Below are positions 1-7,661 of a DNA stretch of 64,000 nucleotides, piece by piece. The position numbers were made by a program, and so were the translations under genes. The DNA lies in contig NZ_CP012333.1 in assembly GCF_001263205.1 (NCBI RefSeq), positions 6,872,501 to 6,936,500 on the forward strand, read 5' to 3'. Position 1 is the stretch's first letter, and every line of letters begins with the position of its first letter. The stretch comes from Labilithrix luteola. GTDB taxonomy: Bacteria > Myxococcota_A > Polyangia > Polyangiales > Polyangiaceae. The notes under the pieces are model-generated. The model was given only the letters and a program-made list of their open reading frames with translations. It searched no databases and was not told where the DNA came from.

Positions 1-1392
1 GAGCTGTACCAAGACCTGCACACGCTGAAGGGCGATGCGCGGGTCGTTGGCTTCGCCGACGTGTCGCTCCTCGCGGAGCGTCTCGAAGAGCTCGTCTTCG
101 CCGCGCGCCGCCGGCGCTATCGCATCCACGAAGACGTCGACGTCGTCGTGACGATGGCGTTCCAGTTCCTGAAGATGCTCCTCCGCAAGAAGGCGGGGCA
201 GTCGCAGGGCGGCATCGACCTTGGCGGCTTCTTGAAGCACATCGACGAGGTCCTCGCCGAGTGGCCTCGGACCACGCAGCCTCCAACCACGGGCGCGTTC
301 CGACCTTCGAGCCGCGCGGTCGAGAGCGTGCGCATCCCGCAGGCCGTTCGTCAGCGGCTCGGCGCGGTCACCGCGCAGGTCTTCGTCGAGGCGCTCGCCT
401 CGAAGCCGAACTCGATCTCGCGCACGCGTCTGGTGGGCGTGTGGCAAGAGCTCGCGCGCCAGCTCTCGGAGCTCGATGCAGTCTCGCTCGCGCCGCTCCT
501 TCGAGGGCATGCGCTATCCGTGCGCGAGCTTGCGGGAGAGCTCGGCAAGGAAGTCGACGTGGTGGTCGACGCCGACGAGGCGCGCGTGGGCCTCGAGGTG
601 CTCGATGCTCTCAACGCTGCGCTCGTGCACGCGCTTCGCAATGCGCTCGATCATGGCATCGAATCACCCGATGCGCGTCTCGCGGCAGGCAAGCCGCGAC
701 GAGGCACGCTTCGCATCCGTGTGACGGCCGCGCAGGAGGCGATCGAGCTCGTCATCGCCGACGATGGCCGCGGCGTCGACATGGATGGCGTGAAGCGTCG
801 CGCCGTCGCGTCGGGGCTGATGACGGCCGCTCAGGTCGCGGGGGCGTCCGAAACCGAGCTGCTCGAGCTGCTGTTCAAGCCGGGATTTTCGCTGCGCGAG
901 AACGTCAGCTCGATTTCCGGTCGAGGCGTGGGGATGGACGCCGTGCAAGCTGCCGTTCAAGGGGTAAAGGGCCGCGTCACCATGACGTCGGTTCCGGGCC
1001 GCGGCGCCACGTTGTCGATCTTGGTGCCCCAGGCATCCTGCACGATGGAGGTGGCTTGCCTTCCGTCGACTGCGGGCGGCATCTCGCTCGTGATCTCGTC
1101 GGCGTGGATGCCGAAGGTCGTTCCCTCGGTGCCATCGCACCTTGCCGCCGTGGATCCACTCCCGTGGCTCGGCATCACGCCCACGGTGACCACGCCCACG
1201 TTCGTCGTGCTCCACCGCGATCGTGACGAGCACTGCCTGGCCGTCGCTGGCTCTCCGACGCTCGCGCGCGCCACGCGCATCTGCCCCACGTCGCCGTCCG
1301 AGCCGCTCGAAGTGGTGCAGGTGGGCGACGAGCCGGTGCTCATGATTCGCCCCGAGCTCCTGCTTCCGCTCGTGTTGATGGGCCGCGTTTAG
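1..1392 (+). CDS. CheA-like hybrid histidine kinase, 5'-truncated by window edge
   Basis: The frame is open from base 1, so the gene begins upstream. The first residues contain a histidine phosphotransfer motif (His at codon 7 in HTLKGDARVVGF). A GHKL ATPase domain follows around residues 170-345, with N-box NALDHGIE, G1 box DDGRGVD and G2 box GRGVGMD, then a CheW-like C-terminal domain. This is the Hpt-ATPase-CheW order of CheA, which autophosphorylates and passes phosphate to response regulators; several candidate acceptors (CheB-like, single receivers, PilZ-receiver) lie within the next 6 kb. The P2/P3 regions are short or poorly recognisable, so it may serve a non-motility chemosensory pathway. 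The gene converges with the PP2C gene. Family assignment is firm; the pathway is inference. Confidence 0.85.
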   Translation, partial: ELYQDLHTLKGDARVVGFADVSLLAERLEELVFAARRRRYRIHEDVDVVVTMAFQFLKMLLRKKAGQSQGGIDLGGFLKHIDEVLAEWPRTTQPPTTGAFRPSSRAVESVRIPQAVRQRLGAVTAQVFVEALASKPNSISRTRLVGVWQELARQLSELDAVSLAPLLRGHALSVRELAGELGKEVDVVVDADEARVGLEVLDALNAALVHALRNALDHGIESPDARLAAGKPRRGTLRIRVTAAQEAIELVIADDGRGVDMDGVKRRAVASGLMTAAQVAGASETELLELLFKPGFSLRENVSSISGRGVGMDAVQAAVQGVKGRVTMTSVPGRGATLSILVPQASCTMEVACLPSTAGGISLVISSAWMPKVVPSVPSHLAAVDPLPWLGITPTVTTPTFVVLHRDRDEHCLAVAGSPTLARATRICPTSPSEPLEVVQVGDEPVLMIRPELLLPLVLMGRV

Positions 1393-1398
1393 CCTTGT

Positions 1399-1435
1399 GG
1401 GGCCGAAGGCCCCCTCGAGACCTCACGGTCTCGAG
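1399..1435 (+). terminator. Two adjacent stem-loops after the CheA-like gene
   Basis: GGGGCC-gaa-GGCCCC (1399-1413) is directly followed by CTCGAGACC-tcac-GGTCTCGAG (1414-1435). Both stems are perfect and start 6 bases after the stop codon. There is no clear T-tract, so they may act as a terminator or as a 3'-end stabiliser between convergent genes. Confidence 0.5.
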
Positions 1436-1600
1436 CCTCCCCCCGGTTGCCCGCGGCGGGTCGCCTTCGGCGCGTCGCGCGAAGCGCGCGACGAAGAACC
1501 CGCCGCTCGCGGTGTGACGACCTGCAGGCGTCTTCGTCTCTCAACGATAAGCCGACACGTGAGACAGAGACAGTTGCTCCCCTCGGCGGAGGCGTTCGCC

Positions 1601-1655
1601 TTTCGGCGGTCGCGATGCGTGCGATTTCGGCGGTCGCGATGCGCGATTTCGGCGG
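1601..1655. repeat. Short direct repeats (2.5 copies of a 19-mer)
   Basis: TTTCGGCGGTCGCGATGCG occurs exactly at 1601-1619 and 1625-1643, and its first nine bases recur at 1647-1655. Period is 24 then 22 bases, i.e. about two helical turns. It lies at the 3' side of the PP2C gene, in the 268-base gap between two convergent genes. Function unknown. Confidence 0.6.
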
Positions 1656-1660
1656 GAGGT

Positions 1661-3001
1661 TCAGTTCGTGTTGTGCTCGAGGATGCGCACGCCGACGAGG
1701 GAGACGTCGTCGGCGAGGCCGCGCGTACCCACGAAGGACATGACCGCCTCGCGAACCTTCGCTGCCGGGCTCTCTCCGGCAACGTGGGCATCGCGCACGA
1801 GCGCGTAGAGGCGGTCTTCGCCGAAGAAGTCGCCGTTCGGCGCCCGCGCATCGGCGATGCCGTCGGTAAAGAGGTAGATGCCTTCGCCGGGGCCGAGCGT
1901 CGTGCTCACGTTCTCGTAGCGCATGCCGGCGCGAACGCCCATGAGGGCGCCTTTGCCTTCGAGGAGCGAGAATCCGTTGTCGCGAACGACGCATGCCGGC
2001 GGATGACCGGCGCACGCGAGGACGATACGTCCTTCTTTCGGATAGACGTCGACGCACGACGCCGAGAACAGCATCTCGCTCGAACGGTACGTGCCCGCGA
2101 TGCTCTCGTTCAGAGCCTGCAGCAGTGCGCCGGGATCGGCCGCGCGCTTCAGCGACTCGTAACCGCTCTTGATGAACATCGTCGTGAGCGAGGCGCGCAC
2201 GCCGTGTCCGGTGGCGTCGGCGATGAAGATGCGGAGCCGATCTTCGAGCGCCGAGACCGTATAGACGTCACCGCCGACGAGGCCGAACGGTTCGTAGAGC
2301 CCTTCGAGCTTCACGCCCTTCGCGTTCGGCAGACTCATCATGAGCTGCTGGAATTCGCGTGCGCGCTCCAGATCTTCGCGGGTGGTCGCGTCGCGTTCTT
2401 CGACTTCGCGGAGAAGGCCGACGAGCTCGCGCTCCTGGACTTCGAGCATCGCCAGCTCCTCGGCGCGCGATCGCGCACGGAGCGTGGCGGCGATGGCCGA
2501 GCTCAGCTCGGCAGAAGCTTCCTCGAGGCGCTGGGCCTGCTGGAGATTGCCGCCGACCACCAGCAATCCGACGAGCTCTCCGGAGTCGTGCAGGCCGGCG
2601 ATGGTGAGGCGCCCGTCACCCATCGCCTTCGCGAGCGGCTTCATCGATTCGAGGGGCGTCTCGTCCGAGTGGACGAGGAGTCGCTCGGAGAGAAGCCGTT
2701 CGTAGAGCGATCCGTCGCGTTCGACGCTGATCGAACCGGCGCCGTTCAACTCGTTCGGCAGTCCGGCGGCGGCCTGGATGGTGAAGGCCGAGCGAACCGG
2801 GTCGTCGAGGAGCAGCGCGCAGGGAACTCGATCGAGCTCCGCATTGGCGAACGCAACACCACGCTCGGCGACGTCGTCGACGGTTTCGCAACCACGCAGA
2901 GCCCTACGCAGCGCGTCGACGCGCTCACGTTCCTGCAAGCGGAGACGAAGCTCTTCGTTCTCCCGCTTCAGGACCTCGATTTGCTCGAGGAGAGCGGACA
3001 T
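1661..3001 (-). CDS. GAF-PP2C (RsbU/SpoIIE-type) serine phosphatase
   Basis: 446 residues. An N-terminal coiled coil (1-30) is followed by a GAF-like sensory domain (about 30-170), a second helical linker, and a SpoIIE-type PP2C domain (about 240-440). Metal-binding aspartates are visible in VGGDVYTV, IADATGHGV, LFTDGIADA and LADDVSLV, so the phosphatase should be active. In partner-switching systems such enzymes dephosphorylate an STAS anti-anti-sigma protein. The start lies one base past the stop of the RsbT-like kinase gene, so the two are co-transcribed and probably form an opposed kinase/phosphatase pair. No STAS partner is encoded in the window. Confidence 0.85.
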   Translation of the reverse strand: MSALLEQIEVLKRENEELRLRLQERERVDALRRALRGCETVDDVAERGVAFANAELDRVPCALLLDDPVRSAFTIQAAAGLPNELNGAGSISVERDGSLYERLLSERLLVHSDETPLESMKPLAKAMGDGRLTIAGLHDSGELVGLLVVGGNLQQAQRLEEASAELSSAIAATLRARSRAEELAMLEVQERELVGLLREVEERDATTREDLERAREFQQLMMSLPNAKGVKLEGLYEPFGLVGGDVYTVSALEDRLRIFIADATGHGVRASLTTMFIKSGYESLKRAADPGALLQALNESIAGTYRSSEMLFSASCVDVYPKEGRIVLACAGHPPACVVRDNGFSLLEGKGALMGVRAGMRYENVSTTLGPGEGIYLFTDGIADARAPNGDFFGEDRLYALVRDAHVAGESPAAKVREAVMSFVGTRGLADDVSLVGVRILEHNTN

Positions 3002-3002
3002 C

Positions 3003-3422
3003 TCACTTCACGTATTTTCGAAGAAGGATGGTGGTTCCGCGATCGGGGCCCGAGTCGACTTCGAAGTGATCGACGAGCCGTCGTGCACCGAGAATGCCTT
3101 TTCCCATGCCCGTGCGCGAACGATAGGTTCCGCTGAGAACGAGTTTGACGTCGGGAATTCCGGGGCCCTTGTCGCGCGCGACGATTTCGATTCCAGGCCG
3201 CGGCTGGCCGAGCTTCTTCAGGAGAATTTCGCCTTTGCCTGCGTATTGGAAGATGTTGCGCGCGAGCTCGGATATCGCGGTCGCGACCTTGACTTGATTG
3301 ATTTCCGTCAACCCGAGCGAACGGCAAAGCTCGCGACCACGCGAGCGCGCACGGACGATGTCGTCCTCCGCGAGGATGGGAATTTCGGTCTCTTCGACCG
3401 CCTGGCTCGTAACGTTCACCAT
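3003..3422 (-). CDS. RsbT-like serine kinase / anti-sigma-type ATPase
   Basis: 139 residues, the normal size of the RsbT/RsbW GHKL kinase family. Visible motifs: N-box ISELARNIFQYA, G1 DKGPGIPD, and the G2-like GMGKGILGARRLVD, which match RsbT (a switch kinase) better than RsbW (an anti-sigma factor). It probably phosphorylates an STAS-domain protein and is opposed by the PP2C encoded immediately downstream. It is first in this two-gene unit and is divergent from the receiver gene across about 110 bases. Confidence 0.8.
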   Translation of the reverse strand: MVNVTSQAVEETEIPILAEDDIVRARSRGRELCRSLGLTEINQVKVATAISELARNIFQYAGKGEILLKKLGQPRPGIEIVARDKGPGIPDVKLVLSGTYRSRTGMGKGILGARRLVDHFEVDSGPDRGTTILLRKYVK

Positions 3423-3532
3423 GTCAGAGATCCGATGGGTGTCGCGGATGAGTGGCGCGATTGTGCACGACGTTTCTCGTTCTTGCGAAAAGAAACCGCA
3501 CGCAATACGCAGGATGACGATAAGTTGAGGAT

Positions 3533-3901
3533 GTGCGCTCCCTACGGATTCTCCTCGTCGACGACAGCGAATTCGTGCAGGCCCTCGTCTCGGCGGTCAT
3601 CGAGGAACGTGGGCACACTGCCGTTGTTGCGACCGGTCCGCTTGAGATTGCCAATTTGGTCGCTGGCGCTCCGCCCGATGTTGCATTGGTCGACGTCGGA
3701 TTTCCCGGCATCGACCCCGATCGCCTGGCGACCATCTTGAAGGCGGACCTCGCACCCGTTCCGTACTTCGTCTTCTCCGATCGCAAGGAGGCCGACTTGA
3801 TCGCCCTCGTGGAGAAGCTCGGCGCGCGGGGATTCCTGCCCAAGAAGGCAGGCTCGTCGCTGGTCGACAGCATCGAAGCGGCGTGCGCCGGGGACGGCTG
3901 A
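3533..3901 (+). CDS. Single-domain response regulator
   Basis: 122 residues forming one CheY-like receiver: acidic pocket D10/D11 in LLVDDSEF, phospho-acceptor D54 in ALVDVGFPG, and the conserved Lys in FLPKKAG. No output domain, so it should act by protein-protein contact. The GTG start at 3533 is chosen because GAGG lies just upstream; an ATG two bases earlier is out of frame. It is isolated on the plus strand between minus-strand signalling genes. A long antisense frame over this gene (3424-3927) is a shadow. Confidence 0.8.
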   Translation: MRSLRILLVDDSEFVQALVSAVIEERGHTAVVATGPLEIANLVAGAPPDVALVDVGFPGIDPDRLATILKADLAPVPYFVFSDRKEADLIALVEKLGARGFLPKKAGSSLVDSIEAACAGDG

Positions 3902-3923
3902 GTGAAGAACGCTCCCATCACCA

Positions 3924-5012
3924 TCACCCGTTGAACTTCAACTCGGAAGGCGGCGCGGTGGTCTTTGCGCTGCGGACGGTGAGCGTTCCGAGCAAGTAGT
4001 CGGCGATGAGCTCAGCCGAGAGCGGGCGCACGACGGCGTCGCGCTTCATGGCCGCGCGAGGCATCTCGTTGGGGATCGCGGTCTCCACGCGCTCGGCGAT
4101 GGTGAGGCATCCGGCAGCGCGCATGGCGAGGAGGCCCGAGGCGCCGTCTTCTCCGCTGCCCGACATCACGACGCCGATCGCGCGCGAGCCGTGGGAGGCC
4201 GCGAGGTCGGTGAGGAGGATGTCGGCTGACGTCTTGCCGTTCGGCGACGGATCGCCGACGAGCTCACCCCGCTTCGGGACACGAGGTTGGATGCTGCCGT
4301 CGCAGACGTAGATCTCGCCGGGGACCATGGGCTGCGAGCCCTTGGCCACGATGCTGACGGGCACGGCGGTGAGCCCGCGCAAGAAACGCGCGAAGCCGTC
4401 GGCGAAGCGAGGCGGCATGTGCTGGACGATGACGACGGAGGACGGAAAGTCCTTCGGCAGCCGCTTGATGACTTCGGAGAGCGCGCGTGGCCCTCCGATG
4501 CCTGCTGCGATGGCGACGACCTCGGCGTTGGAGACGAGCGACTCGGGCGACGCCGGCGCGCGCTCAGTGAGGCGCGTTCCGAGGTCCATCGGCGGGGGCT
4601 GCGTGGGGCGCGCCTGAATCGGCACGCGAGCAAGCGTGCGCGCCAGGTTGCGGAGACGCACGGTCGCCTCGGTGTCGGTCACCGCGGGCTTGGGCGAGAA
4701 GTCGAGCGCGCCGCGCTGAATGGCCTGGAAACCCAGTGCCGAAGGCCCACCGAGCCGCTCGCTCGTGATGACGAGGATCGGGACGGGGCACTTCTGCATC
4801 AGCCACTCGATGGCCTCGAGCCCGCTCGGTCCGGGCATGTCGATGTCCATCGTGACGAGGTCGGGCTTGAGTGCGTCGACGACGCCGATCGCGTCGTAGG
4901 CGTTCTGCGCCTCGCCGACGACTTCCATGTCGTCGTCGCCCTCGAGGATCTCGCGGAGAATCGCGCGAGCGAGGACCGAGTCGTCGACCATGACCACGCG
5001 CTTCTTGCTCAT
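3924..5012 (-). CDS. cheB: CheB-like receiver-methylesterase lacking the catalytic serine
   Basis: 362 residues from the ATG at 5012; the frame runs upstream to 5687 but that part is antisense to other genes. Receiver domain 1-120 with phospho-acceptor D56 in TMDIDMPG, then the CheB methylesterase domain about 163-348. The catalytic triad of CheB is Ser-His-Asp. His198 (VQHMPPRF) and Asp289 (GSGEDGASG) are present, but the nucleophile position reads VAIAAGIGGP, with Gly171 (codon GGC, 4500-4502) where the family has Ser. The product may therefore be a non-enzymatic receiver/scaffold. The start overlaps the Hpt gene stop (ATGA). Confidence 0.85.
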   Translation of the reverse strand: MSKKRVVMVDDSVLARAILREILEGDDDMEVVGEAQNAYDAIGVVDALKPDLVTMDIDMPGPSGLEAIEWLMQKCPVPILVITSERLGGPSALGFQAIQRGALDFSPKPAVTDTEATVRLRNLARTLARVPIQARPTQPPPMDLGTRLTERAPASPESLVSNAEVVAIAAGIGGPRALSEVIKRLPKDFPSSVVIVQHMPPRFADGFARFLRGLTAVPVSIVAKGSQPMVPGEIYVCDGSIQPRVPKRGELVGDPSPNGKTSADILLTDLAASHGSRAIGVVMSGSGEDGASGLLAMRAAGCLTIAERVETAIPNEMPRAAMKRDAVVRPLSAELIADYLLGTLTVRSAKTTAPPSELKFNG

Positions 5013-5632
5013 GTGACTGCTCCCGGCACGTCTTCCGCGAAAATGGCCACCTCGAGCTGATCGAGGGCGTGGCGGAGAACGCGGCGATCGTTGCGATGTG
5101 CGGCGTCTTCGGCGATGCGCGAGAGCGTGGCGATGTCGGCCGAACCGACGAGCGCCGCTTCTCCGCCGAGCGTGTGCAGCTCGGAGGCCACGTTGTCGAG
5201 CGGCGCCTGGTCTCCGGCTCCCGAAAGAAGGCTCGCCGCGCGCTCGTAGCGCTTGGTGGCCGACTGGGCGAACTGCGCGCGGAACTTCTCGCGGAGGGCG
5301 CTGGCCTTGGCCGACGGTTGCGCAGGTTGTTCGGCGGCGCGAATCGCGGCTTCGAGTCGGCCGATGGCGACGAGTAGCTTCGCCTTCCACTCGTGCATCG
5401 TGGCTTCGTCTTGCCGCGACGTTCGCGCGGCGTGCTCGGCCTCGCGCGCGAACGTGATGATGTCGCGGAGACCGAGGAGCTCGGCCTCGTCGCCCAGCGA
5501 ATGGAGCTCCCGAACGACGATCTCCTCCGGCGGGGCCGCGGGAGGTCCGAGGTTCTTCTGCGCGCGATCGAGCCGTTCGCGCGCGAGTGCGGCGAACTGG
5601 CCGAAGTACTTCTTGCTCTTGTCCTCGGTCAT
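5009..5632 (-). CDS. Double Hpt-domain phosphotransfer protein
   Basis: 207 residues with two histidine-phosphotransfer-like helical repeats: RELHSLGDEAELLG (His44) and SELHTLGGEAALVG (His153). Both keep the H-x-L-G-x-A core but have Gly in place of the usual Lys after the Leu, so the phosphorylation chemistry is inferred. It is coupled by ATGA overlaps both to the receiver upstream and to the CheB-like gene downstream, suggesting a phosphorelay CheA/Hpt to single receivers. No kinase domain is present. Confidence 0.7.
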   Translation of the reverse strand: MTEDKSKKYFGQFAALARERLDRAQKNLGPPAAPPEEIVVRELHSLGDEAELLGLRDIITFAREAEHAARTSRQDEATMHEWKAKLLVAIGRLEAAIRAAEQPAQPSAKASALREKFRAQFAQSATKRYERAASLLSGAGDQAPLDNVASELHTLGGEAALVGSADIATLSRIAEDAAHRNDRRVLRHALDQLEVAIFAEDVPGAVT

Positions 5633-6024
5633 GACGTCTCCGCGAGCAGACTCTTGATGCGGGCCACGAGTGCCTCGACGCCGGCACCCTTCGATACCCA
5701 GGCGGCCGCGTTGGCGTTCTTCGCGCGCTCGGCGAGCTCCTCGTCTGCCACGGTCGAGAAGAGAACGACGGGCGCCGTGACCCCGTAGGTGTCGTGAAGC
5801 ATTGCGGCGAGGTCGTCGCCGAAGGCCTCGGGCATCTGCACGTCGAAGACGATGAGTACGTGCTTCGACCCGATGAGGAACTTCTCGAGCGCGGTCAGAT
5901 CGATCGCGCAGTCCACTCCAAAACCTTCTTCGACGAGGGCGCTCTCGACCATCTCGAGGGCAAGAGGGCTGTCGTCGACGACGAGGATTCGCCTCGTTTC
6001 GTTCGATTCAGGCAGCGCCGGCAT
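5629..6024 (-). CDS. Single-domain response regulator
   Basis: 131 residues, one receiver domain: acidic pair D17/D18 in LVVDDSPL, acceptor D61 in VFDVQMPE, Thr/Ser switch region LFSTV and Lys in WVSKGAG. It has a short N-terminal extension of about 11 residues and no output domain. The 3' end overlaps the Hpt gene (ATGA) and the 5' end overlaps the PilZ-receiver gene by 17 bases, so the four genes are one operon. Confidence 0.8.
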   Translation of the reverse strand: MPALPESNETRRILVVDDSPLALEMVESALVEEGFGVDCAIDLTALEKFLIGSKHVLIVFDVQMPEAFGDDLAAMLHDTYGVTAPVVLFSTVADEELAERAKNANAAAWVSKGAGVEALVARIKSLLAETS

Positions 6025-6937
6025 CGCTCGTGCTCCGTGCCATGAGGAACTCCAGCGTGCGGAACAGGTCCCGCAACACGATGGGCTTGGCGAGGAAGAG
6101 ATCCGCGCCGGCGTCGAGCATGGCCCGCCGCGCGCGGTCTCCTCCGACGCTCACGCCGATGGTGGTCGTCTTCGCAAAGCGCGTGTTCGCGCGCAGCTTG
6201 GCGATGAGCGCCGCGCCCGACGGCTCGGGGAGGAAGTGATCGACGATGGCGACGTCGAACTCGCCGCCCTGCAGATGCTGCCAACCGGCATCGGCATCCT
6301 CGGCTTGGGTGAGCTCGACGCGGCCCTCGCGACGCTCGAAATACTTGGTGACGGCGTATGCGAACATGTCGCGGATGAGCCGGCCATCCTCGACGAGCAG
6401 GAGTCGGACGCGCGGCGCTGCGCCGCGGTTCGCGATTCGCGGGCTCGCCAGGCTGATGTTGTTGAGCAAGGAGAGGAGGCGCGTCTCGGAGACGGCATCC
6501 GGAATCTCGAACTTGCAGACGTATCCGCTCGGTCGTCCCGGCCCGCTCATGTGGACCTGCGACACCGAACCGCGAAGTTCGATCGGGGAGAAGACGTAAG
6601 GGAAGGAGAGGCGCACGTTCATGCGCGCGCCAATCGCGGGGAGATCGTCCGAGATGAGGAAGACGGACTGCTCCGTCAACTCGACCGCCGCGCATACGTC
6701 GACGCGATCGCCGTGGGCGATCTCGGCACGCAGGATCCCTGTGTTCGACGACTCCGCGATCACGTACCCCCCATGATCGTCCAAGCGTTCGCGGATGCTG
6801 ATCGGTCGTCGGTTCGGTGGAGCCCGCGTGGGGGGAACTCGCGTCGGTGCATTCGCCTCCCTAGACCAAGCAGCATAACGGGGAAGCGACGCGCGGCGTA
6901 TCCTCCCCGCGGAGGATATGCCGCAGTTAGGGCGCAC
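6008..6937 (-). CDS. PilZ-like domain fused to a response-regulator receiver
   Basis: Up to 309 residues. The central part (about 55-150) looks like a PilZ beta-barrel of the kind that binds c-di-GMP or a degenerate relative; the canonical RxxxR...DxSxxG motif is not clear. The C-terminal part (about 175-300) is a receiver with LLLVEDGRLI and acceptor Asp in VAIVDHFLP. The start is uncertain: the only far-upstream start is GTG at 6937, but an 8-base inverted repeat lies at 6899-6918 inside that extension, and a GTG at 6763 with GGGGGG upstream begins right at the PilZ-like fold. Heads the Hpt/CheB operon. Confidence 0.7.
   Translation of the reverse strand: MRPNCGISSAGRIRRASLPRYAAWSREANAPTRVPPTRAPPNRRPISIRERLDDHGGYVIAESSNTGILRAEIAHGDRVDVCAAVELTEQSVFLISDDLPAIGARMNVRLSFPYVFSPIELRGSVSQVHMSGPGRPSGYVCKFEIPDAVSETRLLSLLNNISLASPRIANRGAAPRVRLLLVEDGRLIRDMFAYAVTKYFERREGRVELTQAEDADAGWQHLQGGEFDVAIVDHFLPEPSGAALIAKLRANTRFAKTTTIGVSVGGDRARRAMLDAGADLFLAKPIVLRDLFRTLEFLMARSTSDAGAA
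6899..6918. other. Perfect inverted repeat TATCCTCC-ccgc-GGAGGATA
   Basis: Eight-base arms around a four-base loop, between the DUF1285-like gene and the PilZ-receiver gene on the minus strand. It could be a terminator for the former or an operator for the latter, and argues for a downstream start of the PilZ gene. Confidence 0.5.
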
Positions 6938-6976
6938 ACGCGGAGAGCCTTGCAGGGTCGTCCGCTCGGTTGTGGC

Positions 6977-7474
6977 TCATGTGGGGAGTTTCGTCTGGCC
7001 GCGTCGCGTCTTCACGATGACGCCGTCGTTCGCCTCTTCGAGGAACGGAGCGAGCTGGGTCTGGGCGAGCCGGGTGAGTTTGGCGTCGTACGGACCGCCC
7101 TTCGCGTCCTTCTTCACGACGAGATAGAGCTCCCCGCGATCGTTGGCGCGGAGCGTCGAGGGATCGAGGGGCTCGCGCGTCTCGTCGCTCAAGACGAGGA
7201 CCGCGTCTCCCTCCTCGTCGTGGATGGCCCGGACGAAGAACGGGACGTCCTCGACCACGAAGTACGTCCAGTCGTAGCCGTTCGTGAGGATGTACCGCCC
7301 GTCGTCGGGGTGCCGGCCAATCCACGTGTGGAGTGCGGCCGCGAGCTTGGGGTGCTCGACGGGGGCCTCGTCGTGGAAGAAGTAGCCCTCCCGGTCCAGC
7401 CGGATGGTGCTCTCGCGCGAGCGGCCTTCGGGCGCGGGGAAACGGAAGAAGTCGGGGTGATCGCCGGGCTTCAT
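6977..7474 (-). CDS. DUF1285-like conserved protein
   Basis: 165 residues from the ATG at 7474. The pattern of a Trp/Tyr-rich beta protein with IRLDREGYFFHDEAP near the N-terminus, GRYILTNGYDWTYFVVEDVPFFV in the middle (shown here only as a region, residues about 60-82) and a Lys-rich C-terminus resembles the DUF1285 family of small proteobacterial proteins of unknown function. No signal peptide or membrane segment. The frame extends upstream to 7600 but that extension crosses the divergent menaquinone promoter. Divergently transcribed from the UbiD-UbiE gene. Confidence 0.6.
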   Translation of the reverse strand: MKPGDHPDFFRFPAPEGRSRESTIRLDREGYFFHDEAPVEHPKLAAALHTWIGRHPDDGRYILTNGYDWTYFVVEDVPFFVRAIHDEEGDAVLVLSDETREPLDPSTLRANDRGELYLVVKKDAKGGPYDAKLTRLAQTQLAPFLEEANDGVIVKTRRGQTKLPT

Positions 7475-7585
7475 CGGCTGGCAATGTAAGGCCGTTCGGA
7501 GGATCCGTCGTCGTGTGCCTTGCGCGGCGCGGAACTCGGCGGAAATACTCGCTCCGCAAACTGATCGGTGCGCTCGAACGCTGTC

Positions 7586-7613
7586 TTGACGCCCGGTCAT
7601 GGAGCCCTATACA
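7586..7613 (+). promoter_or_regulatory. Sigma-70-like promoter of the menaquinone operon
   Basis: TTGACG (7586-7591) and TATACA (7608-7613) separated by 16 bases, 48 bases before the start codon of the UbiD-UbiE gene. The predicted transcription start (about 7619-7621) falls inside the palindrome at 7617-7636. Confidence 0.6.
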
Positions 7614-7616
7614 GAG

Positions 7617-7636
7617 GTTTCAAAAGTTTTTGAAAC
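7617..7636. promoter_or_regulatory. Operator-like palindrome GTTTCAAAA-gt-TTTTGAAAC
   Basis: Nine-base perfect arms with a two-base centre, placed over the predicted +1 of the menaquinone operon. An AT-rich 20-base palindrome in a GC-rich genome at this position fits a TetR/MarR-type repressor site. The regulator is not identifiable from the window. Confidence 0.55.
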
Positions 7637-7661
7637 TTCAGAGACCGGGAGATCTGGCGCT

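Noticed and set aside
3424..3927. 167-codon minus-strand frame
   Set aside because: Antisense to a clear receiver-domain gene.
5013..5687. Upstream extension of the CheB frame
   Set aside because: The CheB domain starts at ATG 5012; the extension is the wrong frame of the Hpt gene.
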